Shown in pieces: positions 7,587 to 16,333 of a stretch of DNA of 64,000 bases. The position numbers were made by a program, and so were the translations under genes. Within the stretch, counting starts at the first letter, position 1, and each line of letters begins with the position of its first letter. The DNA lies in NCBI RefSeq assembly GCF_003054555.1, contig NZ_CP026304.1, positions 7,750,001 through 7,814,000 of the forward strand. Reading direction: 5' to 3'. This DNA is from Streptomyces lunaelactis. GTDB lineage: Bacteria; Actinomycetota; Actinomycetes; Streptomycetales; Streptomycetaceae. The notes below the pieces were generated by a model. The model made no database searches. It had not been told where the DNA came from and saw only the letters and a list, made by a program, of their open reading frames with translations.

Positions 7587-8450
7587 TCACTGATCCGACG
7601 GACAGATACTCCGTCCCGTGAGGCGCTTGGGCTGGATCGAGATCCACTGCTCGCGTTTGCCCCCTGCCCACGGCCTGGTGTGCGCGCGATCGGCCAGCCG
7701 TCGCACCGCGTCGGGCTCCGTAACAGCCCGCGCAGGGCCGACTGCGAGCACGCTCCAGCCCTGGCTCATCGCCTCGTCCATGTGGTCGACCCCGAATGCC
7801 ACGTCCGTTCCCATGGCGGCCGCCGGGGCGGATCCAGGTGCGGCACGGAAGACGATCGCGTCATCGACGACCTCGTAGTTCACAGGGATGACCGCCGGGC
7901 CATCGGGCGTCGATACGGCGACGCGGCCCACGCCATGCGTGGAAAGCAGGGCGCGGCATTCATCGCCTTCGAGGTCTCGAAGCCGAGGGTGCGGGAGCGC
8001 CTGACCCCGGCCGGGCGGTAGATCGATGCCGCCGCCGCGCAGGGCGGCTGCGGTGGTCCCCAGCGCGTCGGCCAGCCGGATAAGGCTCGCCAGGCTGGGG
8101 TCTGCCGGGCGCTCTTCGAGGTACGCCAGGTACTGCGGCGCCATTCTGGCGCGCCGCGCTGTTTCTGTCCGGGTCAGCCCTTGCCGCGCGCGTTCGTGGG
8201 CGATGCGCCGACCGATGTCGCTGGGGTATTGCGTTTCATGGGACGGTGTTTCGCCGGGCCCGTGCTCGATGTGATGGATGTGCGCGTCCGGCCCGGGGAA
8301 CACGAGCGTCACTTCGTCCGTGTCCGACCAGCGCACGTCGTACGGAGGCGTTCCGTCCGCGTGGTGGAGCCCGACGATTTCACCGTTGCGCCTGGTGGCG
8401 CCGGTGTTCGGGCTTTCGACGACGAGTTGATCGCCAAGGTGAGCTCGCAT
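7587..8450 (-). CDS. DUF1918 - XRE-type HTH - pyridoxamine-phosphate-oxidase-fold protein
   Basis: About 287 residues with three modules: an SH3-like DUF1918 domain (1-60, MRAHLGDQL, YDVRWSDTDEVTLVFPGPDA), an XRE helix-turn-helix (about 75-135, IGRRIAHERARQGLTRTET), and a C-terminal split-barrel flavin/PNPOx-like domain (about 155-285, GRVAVSTPDGPAVIPVNYEV). The start is set at MRAHLG (8450) by homology; ATG 8456 is also possible, with AGGAG five bases upstream. A close paralogue is at 54571. The combination suggests a DNA-binding protein with a flavin or nucleotide sensor barrel; role unknown. Confidence 0.88.
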   Translation of the reverse strand: MRAHLGDQLVVESPNTGATRRNGEIVGLHHADGTPPYDVRWSDTDEVTLVFPGPDAHIHHIEHGPGETPSHETQYPSDIGRRIAHERARQGLTRTETARRARMAPQYLAYLEERPADPSLASLIRLADALGTTAAALRGGGIDLPPGRGQALPHPRLRDLEGDECRALLSTHGVGRVAVSTPDGPAVIPVNYEVVDDAIVFRAAPGSAPAAAMGTDVAFGVDHMDEAMSQGWSVLAVGPARAVTEPDAVRRLADRAHTRPWAGGKREQWISIQPKRLTGRSICPSDQ

Positions 8451-8714
8451 GATCATCACCGCTCCTGCGAAGCGTCGCTGTACCCCCAACGTGCCACGCG
8501 CGGTGTCCTGGCGCATGGGTCGAGAAGTCCGAGTCCGGGGGGCCGTACGGGCCGGTCTCGGCCCGATCGGCACCAAATGGGGGCCGGACGGCTCATCCGA
8601 TGGAACCGGACTGAGCTGACGCGATGATGCGGCGGGCGGCCCCGCCTCGGCAGCGCCGCTTCGCCCGGCGGGCCGTGCCGAGACATCCGGGGTGCGATGG
8701 TGCGCGGCGGCGTT

Positions 8715-8748
8715 GGGCCGAAGAGCCAGTACCAGGGCCGAACCGCCC
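8715..8748. promoter_or_regulatory. Candidate tandem DevR-like boxes
   Basis: GGGCCGAAGAGCCA (8715-8728) and GGGCCGAACCGCCC (8735-8748) start exactly 20 bases apart and about 80-110 bases upstream of the rightward USP gene at 8827. The rest of the 8451-8826 gap shows no gene. Confidence 0.5.
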
Positions 8749-8826
8749 CTGCCGGGGGCTCCGCCCGGGGTGCGACGGTGACAAGGGGAACCTCTCCCCT
8801 CAGCCGGACGGAAGGCGGTGGGCACG

Positions 8827-9702
8827 ATGGAGCTGCCCCTGGTCGTGGGAGTTGACGGATCGGAGTCCAGCCTCCAGGCACTCGACTGGTCGGTGGACGA
8901 GGCAGCGCGTCATGGAGTGCCACTGCGGCTGGTGTACGCCTCCAAATGGGAGCACTACGAAGGCGTCGCACTTGCCGGGAGCCTCGGCCGTCCCGATGAG
9001 CGGGTCCTCGCGGAGAACACCGTCGGATCGGCCGCCGAACGTGCCGGCCGACGCAACCCGGATGTGAAGGTCTCGGCCGCGGTACTGACCGACGACGCGG
9101 CGACGGTGCTGCTGCGCGAGAGCCGTAATGCCTCGGCGGTGGTCACGGGATCGCGCGGCCGTGGGGAGTTGAGGGGACTGCTGCTGGGCTCGGTCGGTCT
9201 GGCCGTGGCGGCCCGGGCGCACTGCCCGGTCATCGTTGTGCGCGGCGACAAGGCGGCGCTCGGGAGCACGCACGGGCGGATCCTCCTCGGCGTAGCCGAC
9301 ACCCCCGGGGGACGGGCGGCGGTCACGTTCGCCCTGCGCGAGGCCGAAACCCGCGGCTGCACCGTCGATGCGGTCCGTGCCTGGCGCCGCCCCGCGCACG
9401 AGACGACGGACCATCCGCTGCTCGCCGGCGATCCTGCCCGCTATCACGAGGAGCAGGCCGCGACGCTGCTGGAGGAGGCGCTCGGAGAACTCGTACGCGA
9501 CAATCCGGCCGTGCAAGTGCACCGGACCGCCGTCGAGGGCCCGGCCCACACGGTGCTGGTGCAGCGCTCGGCCGCCGCGGATCTGCTCGTCGTCGGCGCA
9601 CAGCGGCGCCAGGGCCATTTCGGTCTCCAGCTCGGCCGGGTGGCGCATGCCGTGCTGCACCACGCAGACTGCCCCGTGGCTGTCGTGCCGCAGCTGGTGT
9701 GA
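8827..9702 (+). CDS. Tandem-domain universal stress protein
   Basis: A 291-residue two-domain USP. The ATG at 8827 is preferred because GGAAGG lies 11 bases upstream; GTG 8818 is too close to it. Domain 1 has VVGVDGSESSLQAL and GSRGRGELRGLLLGSVGLAV. Domain 2 has VVGAQRRQGHFGLQLGRVAHAVLHH, lacking one glycine of the usual nucleotide loop. The N-terminal MELPLVVGVDGSESSL is exactly repeated in a stray fragment at about 16960-17017, showing a former duplicate. Upstream tandem boxes suggest DevR control. Confidence 0.9.
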   Translation: MELPLVVGVDGSESSLQALDWSVDEAARHGVPLRLVYASKWEHYEGVALAGSLGRPDERVLAENTVGSAAERAGRRNPDVKVSAAVLTDDAATVLLRESRNASAVVTGSRGRGELRGLLLGSVGLAVAARAHCPVIVVRGDKAALGSTHGRILLGVADTPGGRAAVTFALREAETRGCTVDAVRAWRRPAHETTDHPLLAGDPARYHEEQAATLLEEALGELVRDNPAVQVHRTAVEGPAHTVLVQRSAAADLLVVGAQRRQGHFGLQLGRVAHAVLHHADCPVAVVPQLV

Positions 9703-9808
9703 TGGCGTGCCGCCTCACGACAGGACGTGTCGAAGTGCCGCCGAGCAGCCGCAGCCGTAGCGGGGCTCCACTCCGTCGCGTCATCTCCAGGCCTGCGGAC
9801 CGACATCA

Positions 9809-9822
9809 GGGCCTGCCGTCCC
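9809..9822. promoter_or_regulatory. Candidate DevR-like box upstream of rip3 operon
   Basis: GGGCCTGCCGTCCC fits the 5+4+5 form, about 140 bases before the GTG of the rip3-type gene. Rv2625c is a DosR target in M. tuberculosis, which makes the position sensible, but only a single site is seen. Confidence 0.4.
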
Positions 9823-9959
9823 CAGGTGTGGACCGTGTGGCCCTGATCCCGCCGCTGCTCGGGGCACCAGGATGGCGGCGAAGACAACGGAGCAAGGGGC
9901 TCGGTCGGTGACCCCCGTTGGGGAATCCGGTCCCGATCGCGCGCCAGAAGGCGGGAATC

Positions 9960-11135
9960 GTGAAGGAGACGCTTCCGCTGGGCCGGATCGCGGGAATACG
10001 CGTCGGGCTCCACTGGAGTGTGCTGGCCATCGTCGTCCTCGTCGCGCTGACTCTCGCACGAGGGCGGTTCCCCTCTGCGCACGCGGGCGAATCGGCCTGG
10101 GTCTACTGGGGACTTGGGATCGTCACGGCGATCGTCTTCCTTGTGTCGCTGCTGGCACATGAGCTCGCACACGCCGTTGTCGCGCGTCGCAACGGTATCG
10201 AGGTCGAAGGCATCACGCTGTGGATGCTGGGCGGAGTCGCACGGCTGCGCGGCGAGGCGAAGGACCCGGGTGCGGAACTGCGTATCGCGGGCGTGGGACC
10301 GCTCGTCAGCGCTGCGGCAGGGGTGCTGTTCACAGGAGTCGCGGTCTGGCTGGAGATCCTGGCCGTGCCGGGGCTCGTGGTCGAGGCCATGGCCTGGCTG
10401 GCTGCCATCAATTTCGTGCTGGCAGTGTTCAACGCTGTTCCCGCAGCGCCACTGGACGGCGGTCGAGTGCTGCGCGCGTTCCTGTGGTGGCGCAGCGGCG
10501 ACCGGGTGCGGGCAGCGCTCAGCGCCGCGAACGCAGGGCGGGCGCTGGGCTGGTTCATGCTGTTCGCCGGCTTTGCATCGGTCCTGGTCACCGGGGATCT
10601 CGGTGGCCTGTGGTCGGCTCTCATCGGCTGGTTCCTCATCGCCGCCGCGACGGCGGAGGTGCGGGAGGCACAGCTGCGGGGCGCGCTGGCCGGGTTGGCG
10701 GTGCGGCAGGTGATGACACCTGACCCCGTCACCGTCGCGGCCACGGACACGGTCGAACATCTCTTGAGCACCACGCCGTTCGGCCGCTATCGCCATTCGA
10801 CGCTTCCGGTCGTGTCGCACGACGGGACGCCGGTCGGTCTGATGACGGTCGCAAGGATCAACCGCGTGCCTGTGGAGGCGCGCTGCGCCACCGCCGTGGC
10901 AGGCGTCATGTGCCCATTGACCGATGTGGCGACGGCGGAGCCCGGTGAAGCCGTCATGGACCTTCTGCCGCGTCTCGAGTCGAGTGCCGAGCGGCGCGCC
11001 CTGGTGCTGGACGACGGACATCTCGTCGGCATCGTCGCTCTGTCGGACATCACTCGCGCGGTTTCGTGGCTGACGACGGCGACACGTTCAGGGCCAGTCA
11101 CAACTGCCAAGCAAGGGAGGCACGGTGATGGATGA
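9960..11135 (+). CDS. rip3: Site-2 intramembrane metalloprotease with CBS pair (Rip3/Rv2625c type)
   Basis: A 391-residue polytopic membrane protein of the M50 family. The zinc site HELAH is at residues 67-71 in the second hydrophobic segment, and the second zinc ligand motif FNAVPAAPLDGG is at about 157-168. A cytosolic CBS pair follows (about 245-375, VRQVMTPDPVTV; GIVALSDITRAV). I take the GTG at 9960 (AAGG upstream) since the alternative TTG 9918 adds only non-homologous residues. Rv2625c has the same protease plus CBS design. The adenylate-sensing CBS pair presumably gates cleavage of a membrane substrate such as an anti-sigma factor; the substrate is unknown. It overlaps the osmC start. 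Confidence 0.9.
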   Translation: MKETLPLGRIAGIRVGLHWSVLAIVVLVALTLARGRFPSAHAGESAWVYWGLGIVTAIVFLVSLLAHELAHAVVARRNGIEVEGITLWMLGGVARLRGEAKDPGAELRIAGVGPLVSAAAGVLFTGVAVWLEILAVPGLVVEAMAWLAAINFVLAVFNAVPAAPLDGGRVLRAFLWWRSGDRVRAALSAANAGRALGWFMLFAGFASVLVTGDLGGLWSALIGWFLIAAATAEVREAQLRGALAGLAVRQVMTPDPVTVAATDTVEHLLSTTPFGRYRHSTLPVVSHDGTPVGLMTVARINRVPVEARCATAVAGVMCPLTDVATAEPGEAVMDLLPRLESSAERRALVLDDGHLVGIVALSDITRAVSWLTTATRSGPVTTAKQGRHGDG

Positions 11136-11583
11136 CCAAGCCAGAGCCGGCGGCGGTGCGGCTCTGCGTTCGGGGGCGGCAGCACCCCAGGGACGTATCG
11201 ATGTCACGCACGTGTCCGGCCAGTCGTACGCAGTGTTTGTGCGCGATCACGAACTGACCGTCGACCAGCCGGTCGACGCGGGAGGCTCCGACGAAGGGCC
11301 CACCCCCGTGGAGCTGTTCGTCTCCTCGCTCGCTTCGTGTGCCGCTTATTACGCAGGACGTTTTCTGGAGCGCCAACACCTGCCGAACGAGAGCCTGCGG
11401 GTGCGGGCGGAGTTCGACATGGCCGATGACCGCCCGGCGCGGGTTTCGGCCGTGCGCATGAGGATCGAACTCCCCGAAGAGATCGGCACGGTGCGGCGCA
11501 GGAGCCTGCTTGCTGTTGTCGATCACTGCACGGTGCACAACTCGCTGCGTGTCCCTCCCGAAGTCAGCGTGGGTGTCGGTTGA
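11128..11583 (+). CDS. OsmC/Ohr-family peroxide-reducing protein
   Basis: A 151-residue OsmC-fold protein. The two redox cysteines expected for thiol peroxidases are present: C71 in SSLASCAAYY and C134 in VVDHCTVHN. The ATG at 11128 has GGGAGG seven bases upstream and overlaps the rip3 stop, so it is the second cistron of that operon. OsmC proteins reduce organic hydroperoxides with a dithiol donor; the specific substrate cannot be read. Placement after a dormancy protease and before a USP suggests protection during re-oxygenation. Confidence 0.88.
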   Translation: MDDQARAGGGAALRSGAAAPQGRIDVTHVSGQSYAVFVRDHELTVDQPVDAGGSDEGPTPVELFVSSLASCAAYYAGRFLERQHLPNESLRVRAEFDMADDRPARVSAVRMRIELPEEIGTVRRRSLLAVVDHCTVHNSLRVPPEVSVGVG

Positions 11584-11668
11584 TGTCGGCCGGACAACTG
11601 TCCAGGGCGGGGCGATCGATCCCCTGGCCTCGCCGCCGCACTCGACAGGACAGGACGAGGGTGCAGGC

Positions 11669-12181
11669 ATGAATCAATCGACGTACGAGTGCCTGATTGT
11701 GGGCGTCGACGGCTCGGCTGCCTCGCTCGCCGCGCTGCGCTGGTCGGCCGCTCAGGCCAGGTTGTTGCGGACTCATGTGGTCGCGGTTCACGCCTGGCTG
11801 CCGACGGGCGCGCGTCGCGCACCGTACGCGCCTGCTGCCGAGCTGCCCACGCCCGAGCAGGACCGCCGGCGTGCGGCAGAGAGGCTCCACGGCATGGTGT
11901 CCCGCCTTCTCGAACTGGACCCGGAAGCACAGGTCCGCACCCTGCTGGACCAGGGGTCGCCCGTCCCGGTACTGCTGCGCCACGCCCGTCACGCTCTGCT
12001 GCTGGCCCTGGGCCGCGGGCCGCGTGTGGACATCACCCTGCCCGCCCTCGGCTCGGTGGCACGGGATTGTGTCCGGTGCGCCAAGTGCCCGGTGGTCACA
12101 GTGCCCGAGTCGCCGTCCGAGCTCACGGCATGCCCGGTCCCGCTCGGCGAGGACTCGGCAGTGCGGCTGGAACAGGCCTGA
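11669..12181 (+). CDS. Single-domain universal stress protein, nucleotide loop degenerate
   Basis: A 170-residue protein with one UspA domain, unlike the tandem forms around it. The N-terminus IVGVDGSAASLAALRWS is canonical, but the usual GSRG-(x)9-GS loop is replaced by LALGRGPRVDITLPALGSV, so ATP binding is doubtful. It contains a CVRCAKC cysteine cluster at the position where other family members have the His-rich tail, a possible metal or redox site. ATG at 11669 is the only plausible start; it is 85 bases after osmC, probably in the same transcript. Confidence 0.82.
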   Translation: MNQSTYECLIVGVDGSAASLAALRWSAAQARLLRTHVVAVHAWLPTGARRAPYAPAAELPTPEQDRRRAAERLHGMVSRLLELDPEAQVRTLLDQGSPVPVLLRHARHALLLALGRGPRVDITLPALGSVARDCVRCAKCPVVTVPESPSELTACPVPLGEDSAVRLEQA

Positions 12182-12187
12182 GCGTCT

Positions 12188-12222
12188 GACCCGGTCGGCC
12201 CATACCGGGGGACGTTCGGCCC
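12188..12222. promoter_or_regulatory. Candidate tandem DevR-like boxes before a dead USP gene
   Basis: GACCCGGTCGGCCC (12188-12201) and GGGACGTTCGGCCC (12209-12222), 21 bases apart, precede the decayed USP at 12370 by about 150 bases. The second differs from the perfect box by one base. The site has outlived its gene. Confidence 0.5.
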
Positions 12223-12369
12223 AGGGCGTGAGCCACCTCCGGCGTGTTCGACTGAGCACGCCACCCTGCGGGTCTGCGGGGCGGGTGCCGGGGCCGGTCC
12301 TCGCGTGGCGGGCTTCGCTGAGGGCGGGCAGCGTGGACTACGGGGGCACAGCGAGAGAGGCGACAGGCC

Positions 12370-12840
12370 ATGGAGAGCAAAGCATCGGCGGGCCGGGTTG
12401 TGGTGGGTGTCGATGGTTCGCCGTCGTCGCAGTCGGCTCTGCGGTGGGCGATGAGGCACGCCGGTCTCATCGGGGGCGTTGTGGAGGCGGTGTAGTGCGT
12501 GGGAGCTTCCGGGGACGCACGGCTGGTCGGCTCCGGTGGTGGACGCCGGTCTCGACGAGGAGGTCGCGCATTCCCGGTTCGTCGGAGAGCTGTGAAGCGT
12601 GGTCGGGGACGCGCCGTCCGTGGAGGTGCGGGAGCGTTTCGTGCGGGGTAATCCGACGGAGGTGCTGCTGGCCGCGGCGGAGGGGGCTGAGGTTCTGGTG
12701 GTTGGAAGCCGGGGCCGGGTGGATTCGTCCGTGCACTCCTGGGTTCTGTGAGCCAGCAATGTGCTCTGCACGCGACGTGTCCGGTGGTCATCGTCCGGCT
12801 GGACAGCAAGGCCGGAGTGGACCCGACCGAGGCCGCCTGA
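12370..12840 (+). pseudogene. Decayed single-domain universal stress protein
   Basis: Starting at the ATG at 12370, the sequence reads RVVVGVDGSPSSQSALRWAM and then hits TAG after VVEAV. Downstream frames still show WELPGTHGWSAPVVDAGLDE, EVLLAAAEGAEVLVVGSRGR and HATCPVVIVRLDSKA in order, separated by further frameshifts and TGA stops. The terminal TGA is at 12840. This is a typical USP of about 150 residues with at least four lesions, long dead. Confidence 0.88.
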
Positions 12841-12913
12841 GCCACGTTGCCTGCGTCCTGCTCGGCAGGGGGACGGCGAACGGCGCCTTCGCCGACAAGA
12901 GGGAGGCGGGACG

Positions 12914-13834
12914 GTGCAGCGCGCGACACCGGCGATCGAACTCAATGCCCTGACGAAACGGTACGGGAAGACCATCGGCGTCGAGCGGCTGGACATCACC
13001 GTGAACAGGGGCGAGGTGTTCGGATTTCTCGGCCCCAATGGGGCGGGCAAGACGACGACCATCCGCTGCCTCGTCGGGCTCCTGCGGCCGACCTCCGGGC
13101 GGGTCCGTGTGCTGGGCCTGGATCCCATAGCCGACCACCTCCGGCTGACGCCGGCACTTGGTTATCTGCCCGGTGAGCTGCGGCTGTACCCGGAGTTGAC
13201 AGGCAGGCAAACGCTTGAGCTGCTGGCCGACCTGCAGGGGGCGGCGGTCCCGCGCTGCGCGGAACTGTGCGAGCGGCTCGCGCTGTCCGACGCCGTCCTC
13301 GGGCGCCGAGTCCTGGAGTACTCGCGTGGGATGAAGCAGAAGCTGGGACTCGTCCAGGCCTTGCAGCACGACCCCGAGCTGGTGGTGCTCGACGAGCCGA
13401 CCGAAGGCCTGGACCCGTTGGTTCAGGAGACGTTCTTCGAACTGTTGGCGGAGGCCGTGGCGGCGGGACGCACCGTTCTGCTCTCCAGCCATGTGCTGCC
13501 CGAGGTGCAGCGCACCTGCGAGCGGGTGGCGATTGTCCGGGACGGGCGCCTGGTGACCGTACGCAGAGTGGCGGCCCTGCGCGATGCCCGCGCCAGAAAG
13601 GTCCGGCTCACCTTCACCGACGGCCAGGGGCGGCGCCCGCTCGGTGCGGCCGAAGAGTGGGCGCCGAAATGGGAGGGCGAACAGGTCGAACTGCTCGTAC
13701 CGCCCGATCAGGTGGTGGGCGCCCTTCGCGACCTGCTCACACTGCCGGTCGGAGACCTGACGGTCGAGGAAGCGGGCCTGGACGAGGCCTTCCTCGACTT
13801 CTACCGCCATCCTGATGCCGAGGACCAGCCGTGA
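12914..13834 (+). CDS. ABC transporter ATP-binding protein
   Basis: A 306-residue ABC ATPase of the DrrA/CcmA type. Walker A is GPNGAGKTT (residues 40-48), the signature is the variant YSRGMKQKLGL, Walker B is LVVLDEPTEGLDP, and the H-loop lies in LLSSHVLPEV. The GTG at 12914 is chosen for GGGAGG seven bases upstream. The C-terminal 80 residues form the accessory domain of exporter-type ATPases. It overlaps the permease gene by four bases (GTGA), so the two form one transporter. Substrate unknown. Confidence 0.9.
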   Translation: MQRATPAIELNALTKRYGKTIGVERLDITVNRGEVFGFLGPNGAGKTTTIRCLVGLLRPTSGRVRVLGLDPIADHLRLTPALGYLPGELRLYPELTGRQTLELLADLQGAAVPRCAELCERLALSDAVLGRRVLEYSRGMKQKLGLVQALQHDPELVVLDEPTEGLDPLVQETFFELLAEAVAAGRTVLLSSHVLPEVQRTCERVAIVRDGRLVTVRRVAALRDARARKVRLTFTDGQGRRPLGAAEEWAPKWEGEQVELLVPPDQVVGALRDLLTLPVGDLTVEEAGLDEAFLDFYRHPDAEDQP

Positions 13835-14652
13835 GGAGCCGCTTTGCGCTGTTGTGGCTGGCGCTGCACCGCCGCCGTCGGATGCTGGCGGCGCTGGCCC
13901 TCGGGATGGTCGTCTTCGAAACCCTCATCGTGGTGATCGCCAACACGATTCCGCCCACGCAGCTGTTCGGCGGGCAGGGAGGAACGCCGCCGGGTGCGTT
14001 CAAGGCTTTCAGCGGTTCCACCGGCGATGTGTCGATCGCCAGTTACCCCGGACTGCTGGGCGCCGGACTGGTCCACCCTTTCTGGATTGCCATGCAGCTC
14101 ACGGTGATCGGCTCGCTCGCAGCCGCCGCGGTGGCTGCGGACGTGGAGTCCGGGACGATCGAACTTCTGATGGTCCGGCCCGTCTCCCGGGCACGGCTGC
14201 TGGCCGAGCGGACGGCCGCCCTCGTCATCGCCTCCGTGCTGCTCAACGCGGCGGCCACGGGCACCATGGCCGCCGGAGTTCTGCTCTCACCGCGCCTGCA
14301 CCGCGAGGTGCCGATCACTGGTGTCTTCTCCGCAGGGCTGCTCGGCTGCGGTTTCGCCCTCTGCCTGACCGGTTTCGCGCTCGCCGTCTCGGCATTGGGT
14401 CGAAGGAGAGGTCAGGTGGTCGGGGCGACGATAGCCCTCGGATCCGTGGGATTCGCCGTGAACTTCGTCGCGCTGGCCTGGTCCAGGGCAGCGCAATTGC
14501 GCTTCGTCAGCCCGTTCCACTACTACACACCGGGTGACGCGCTTGCCGACGGCACGGTCCCGTGGGTCTCGTTCGGCGTACTGGCAGGTGCCGGTCTGGC
14601 CGGACTGACCGCGGCGTTCGTGCTGCTCGCGCGTCGGGACCTCGCACCGTAG
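13831..14652 (+). CDS. ABC-2 type transporter permease
   Basis: A 273-residue membrane protein with about six hydrophobic segments (residues 20-40, 78-100, 125-150, 165-190, 195-215, 245-268). The large external loop contains GGTPPGAF and FSGSTGDVS. It contains the family pattern EPG/ESGTIELLMVRPVSR at the cytosolic side of helix 2. GTG start overlaps the ATPase stop. With the ATPase it forms an ABC-2 exporter; nothing in the neighbourhood identifies the substrate. It converges on the leftward USP gene at 14701, with a 48-base gap and no obvious terminator. Confidence 0.88.
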   Translation: MRSRFALLWLALHRRRRMLAALALGMVVFETLIVVIANTIPPTQLFGGQGGTPPGAFKAFSGSTGDVSIASYPGLLGAGLVHPFWIAMQLTVIGSLAAAAVAADVESGTIELLMVRPVSRARLLAERTAALVIASVLLNAAATGTMAAGVLLSPRLHREVPITGVFSAGLLGCGFALCLTGFALAVSALGRRRGQVVGATIALGSVGFAVNFVALAWSRAAQLRFVSPFHYYTPGDALADGTVPWVSFGVLAGAGLAGLTAAFVLLARRDLAP

Positions 14653-14700
14653 CCAGAGGCTTGAGAGCGCCCGGGCGCCGACGAGTGCCGCCACGCACTG

Positions 14701-15606
14701 TCAACGATGGGCGACGACGGCGACGGGTGCGTCGGCGTGGTGCATCACCGCATGGGCTACGTGGCCGATGTGCGCACCCACGGGACTGCGCCGAATACGG
14801 CGGCCGACGACCACCAGATCCGCGAGGGCGGCCGCATACAGCACGTGCTGCGCGACCGGGCCGACGACGGCCTTCTCGACGACGTTCACCGACGGGAACT
14901 CCTCCCGCCATGGAAGCAGCAGGTCGCTGAGCGTCTGCGCCACCCGCCGTTCCACGTCCGATTGGATCCCCGGATCGAGGGCCGGTGCGTAGCTGAAGCC
15001 GAGAGGCAGGCTCCAGGCGTGGACGACCTGCAGGGTGCACCCGCGCTGTGCGGCCTCGTCAAAGGCGAAGGCAAGGAGCCCGTCGCAGGAGTGATCGATG
15101 TCCACGCCGACTACCACGTCCCGGTACGGGCCCGTGCCCTCGACCGGCTCGTCGCCGGTGCCCGGACCGGTCTCCCCCTTGCCCTTCGAACTGGTGGCCC
15201 TGACGAGTACCACGGGCCGTTCGGTGGCACTGATCGTTGCCATACTGACGGAACCGATGAGAGAGCCCGGCATACCCGTCAGCCGGCGTGAACCGATCAC
15301 CAGCATCTCCGCCTTCGAAGCCTCGGCGGGCAGGGAGGCTGCGGGCCGCCCCGGCAGCCGGCCTGTGGTGACCTCCAGGCCCGGATGGCGCTTGCGCAGT
15401 TCGTCGGAGGTGCGGCTCAGGAGGGTGTCGGACCATCGGCGCTGCTCATCCGGGCTGACCAGGCGGACCACAGCCGTCGTGGGCCAATCGTCCGCATGGA
15501 CGAGGTGCAGGCGGTCTCGGCGCAACGCGGCCTCACGTGCCGCCCAATGGGCCGCGGCGATGCTTTGCGGCGAGCCGTCCAGGCCCGCGGTGACGGTTCC
15601 CGTCAT
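14701..15606 (-). CDS. Tandem-domain universal stress protein
   Basis: A 301-residue USP closely related to the one at 2033-2920 (shared LHLVHA-WPTTA segment and the second-domain tail GAHIGHVAHAVMHHADAPVAVV). Domain 1 has GLDGSPQSIAAAHWAAREA and the loop IGSRRLTGMPGSLIGSVS, in which one glycine is replaced. Domain 2 has VGVDIDHSCDGLLAFAFDEAA. It is the second cistron after the CBS-BON gene (gap 54 bases containing a 20-base palindrome at 15634-15653). Confidence 0.9.
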   Translation of the reverse strand: MTGTVTAGLDGSPQSIAAAHWAAREAALRRDRLHLVHADDWPTTAVVRLVSPDEQRRWSDTLLSRTSDELRKRHPGLEVTTGRLPGRPAASLPAEASKAEMLVIGSRRLTGMPGSLIGSVSMATISATERPVVLVRATSSKGKGETGPGTGDEPVEGTGPYRDVVVGVDIDHSCDGLLAFAFDEAAQRGCTLQVVHAWSLPLGFSYAPALDPGIQSDVERRVAQTLSDLLLPWREEFPSVNVVEKAVVGPVAQHVLYAAALADLVVVGRRIRRSPVGAHIGHVAHAVMHHADAPVAVVAHR

Positions 15607-15633
15607 GGTCGGGGCCTCCTTTGGCCGGCCCGT

Positions 15634-15653
15634 GCGGACCCGAACGGGTCCGC
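15634..15653. repeat. 20-base perfect palindrome between CBS-BON and USP genes
   Basis: GCGGACCCGAACGGGTCCGC is a near-perfect inverted repeat in the 54-base spacer of the leftward CBS-USP operon, about 28 bases before the USP start. It could be an operator, an RNA hairpin tuning the second cistron, or a partial terminator. It does not fit the 14-bp box. Confidence 0.5.
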
Positions 15654-15660
15654 GCTCCGC

Positions 15661-16266
15661 TCAGTGCACCGGCATATCCACATCGATGTCCGCCTCCACG
15701 TTCACCACGCCCGGCACTGCCCGGGCGGCCCGGGCGAGCACGTCCGGAAGTGAGGTATCGGAAACCGTGCCGGTCAGAGTGACGAGCCCGTCCTCGACAT
15801 GCACGTGTACCGTCCCTGAGGCGACCGGGACCAGCTGCGCGACCAGCTCGCTCCGTACCTCCTCCGCGATGTCGGCGTCGGGACGGAGATAGATCTTCAG
15901 CAGATCGCCACGGCTGACGACACCCACGAGGTGACCCTCGCCGTCGACGACGGGGAGCCGCTTGAGATGCCCGCGCGCCATCAGCCGAGCGGCTCCGGCG
16001 ACCGTGGCGTCAGCCGACACCGTCATTGCCGGAGCGGTCATCAGCTGACGTGCCGTCACCGCCCCTGACGTGTCGTCCCCCTGCGCCTTCACCAGCAGAT
16101 CGGCCTCGGAGACCACGCCCGCGACGCGACCGTCGCCCATGAGAACGGGCAGGGCGCTGATCCGCCACTGCCGCATGCTCTCGACCATTTCCCTGATCGG
16201 CGCATCGGGGCCAACCGCGATCACGGCGTGGGTCATCACGTCACCAACAGTTCGCAGATGCTTCAT
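15661..16266 (-). CDS. CBS-pair protein with C-terminal BON domain
   Basis: A 201-residue protein: CBS1 (HLRTVGDVMTHAVIAVG, GVVSEADLLVK), CBS2 (LMTAPAMTVSADATVAG, GVVSRGDLLKIYLRPD) and a BON module (VHVEDGLVTLTGTV). The ATG at 16266 follows GAAAGGTCG. It is the first cistron of a leftward operon with the USP gene. Upstream, two degenerate box-like sites lie at 16334 and 16356. It is a complete member of the set that also includes 3491, 17668, 53679, 55867 and 57020. Confidence 0.88.
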   Translation of the reverse strand: MKHLRTVGDVMTHAVIAVGPDAPIREMVESMRQWRISALPVLMGDGRVAGVVSEADLLVKAQGDDTSGAVTARQLMTAPAMTVSADATVAGAARLMARGHLKRLPVVDGEGHLVGVVSRGDLLKIYLRPDADIAEEVRSELVAQLVPVASGTVHVHVEDGLVTLTGTVSDTSLPDVLARAARAVPGVVNVEADIDVDMPVH

Positions 16267-16333
16267 GACCGACCTTTCGCAGTGGTTTGCGATTCTTTGT
16301 CATGAGTATCCGTCACGAGCCGTACGACGCATA

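Noticed and set aside
9831..9845. TGGACCGTGTGGCCC upstream of rip3 as a DevR-like box
   Set aside because: Spacer is one base too long (15 rather than 14); the site at 9809 fits better.
15634..15653. GCGGACCCGAACGGGTCCGC as another DevR-like box
   Set aside because: It is a good palindrome but does not fit the 5+4+5 pattern, and lies inside an operon; recorded as a palindrome only.
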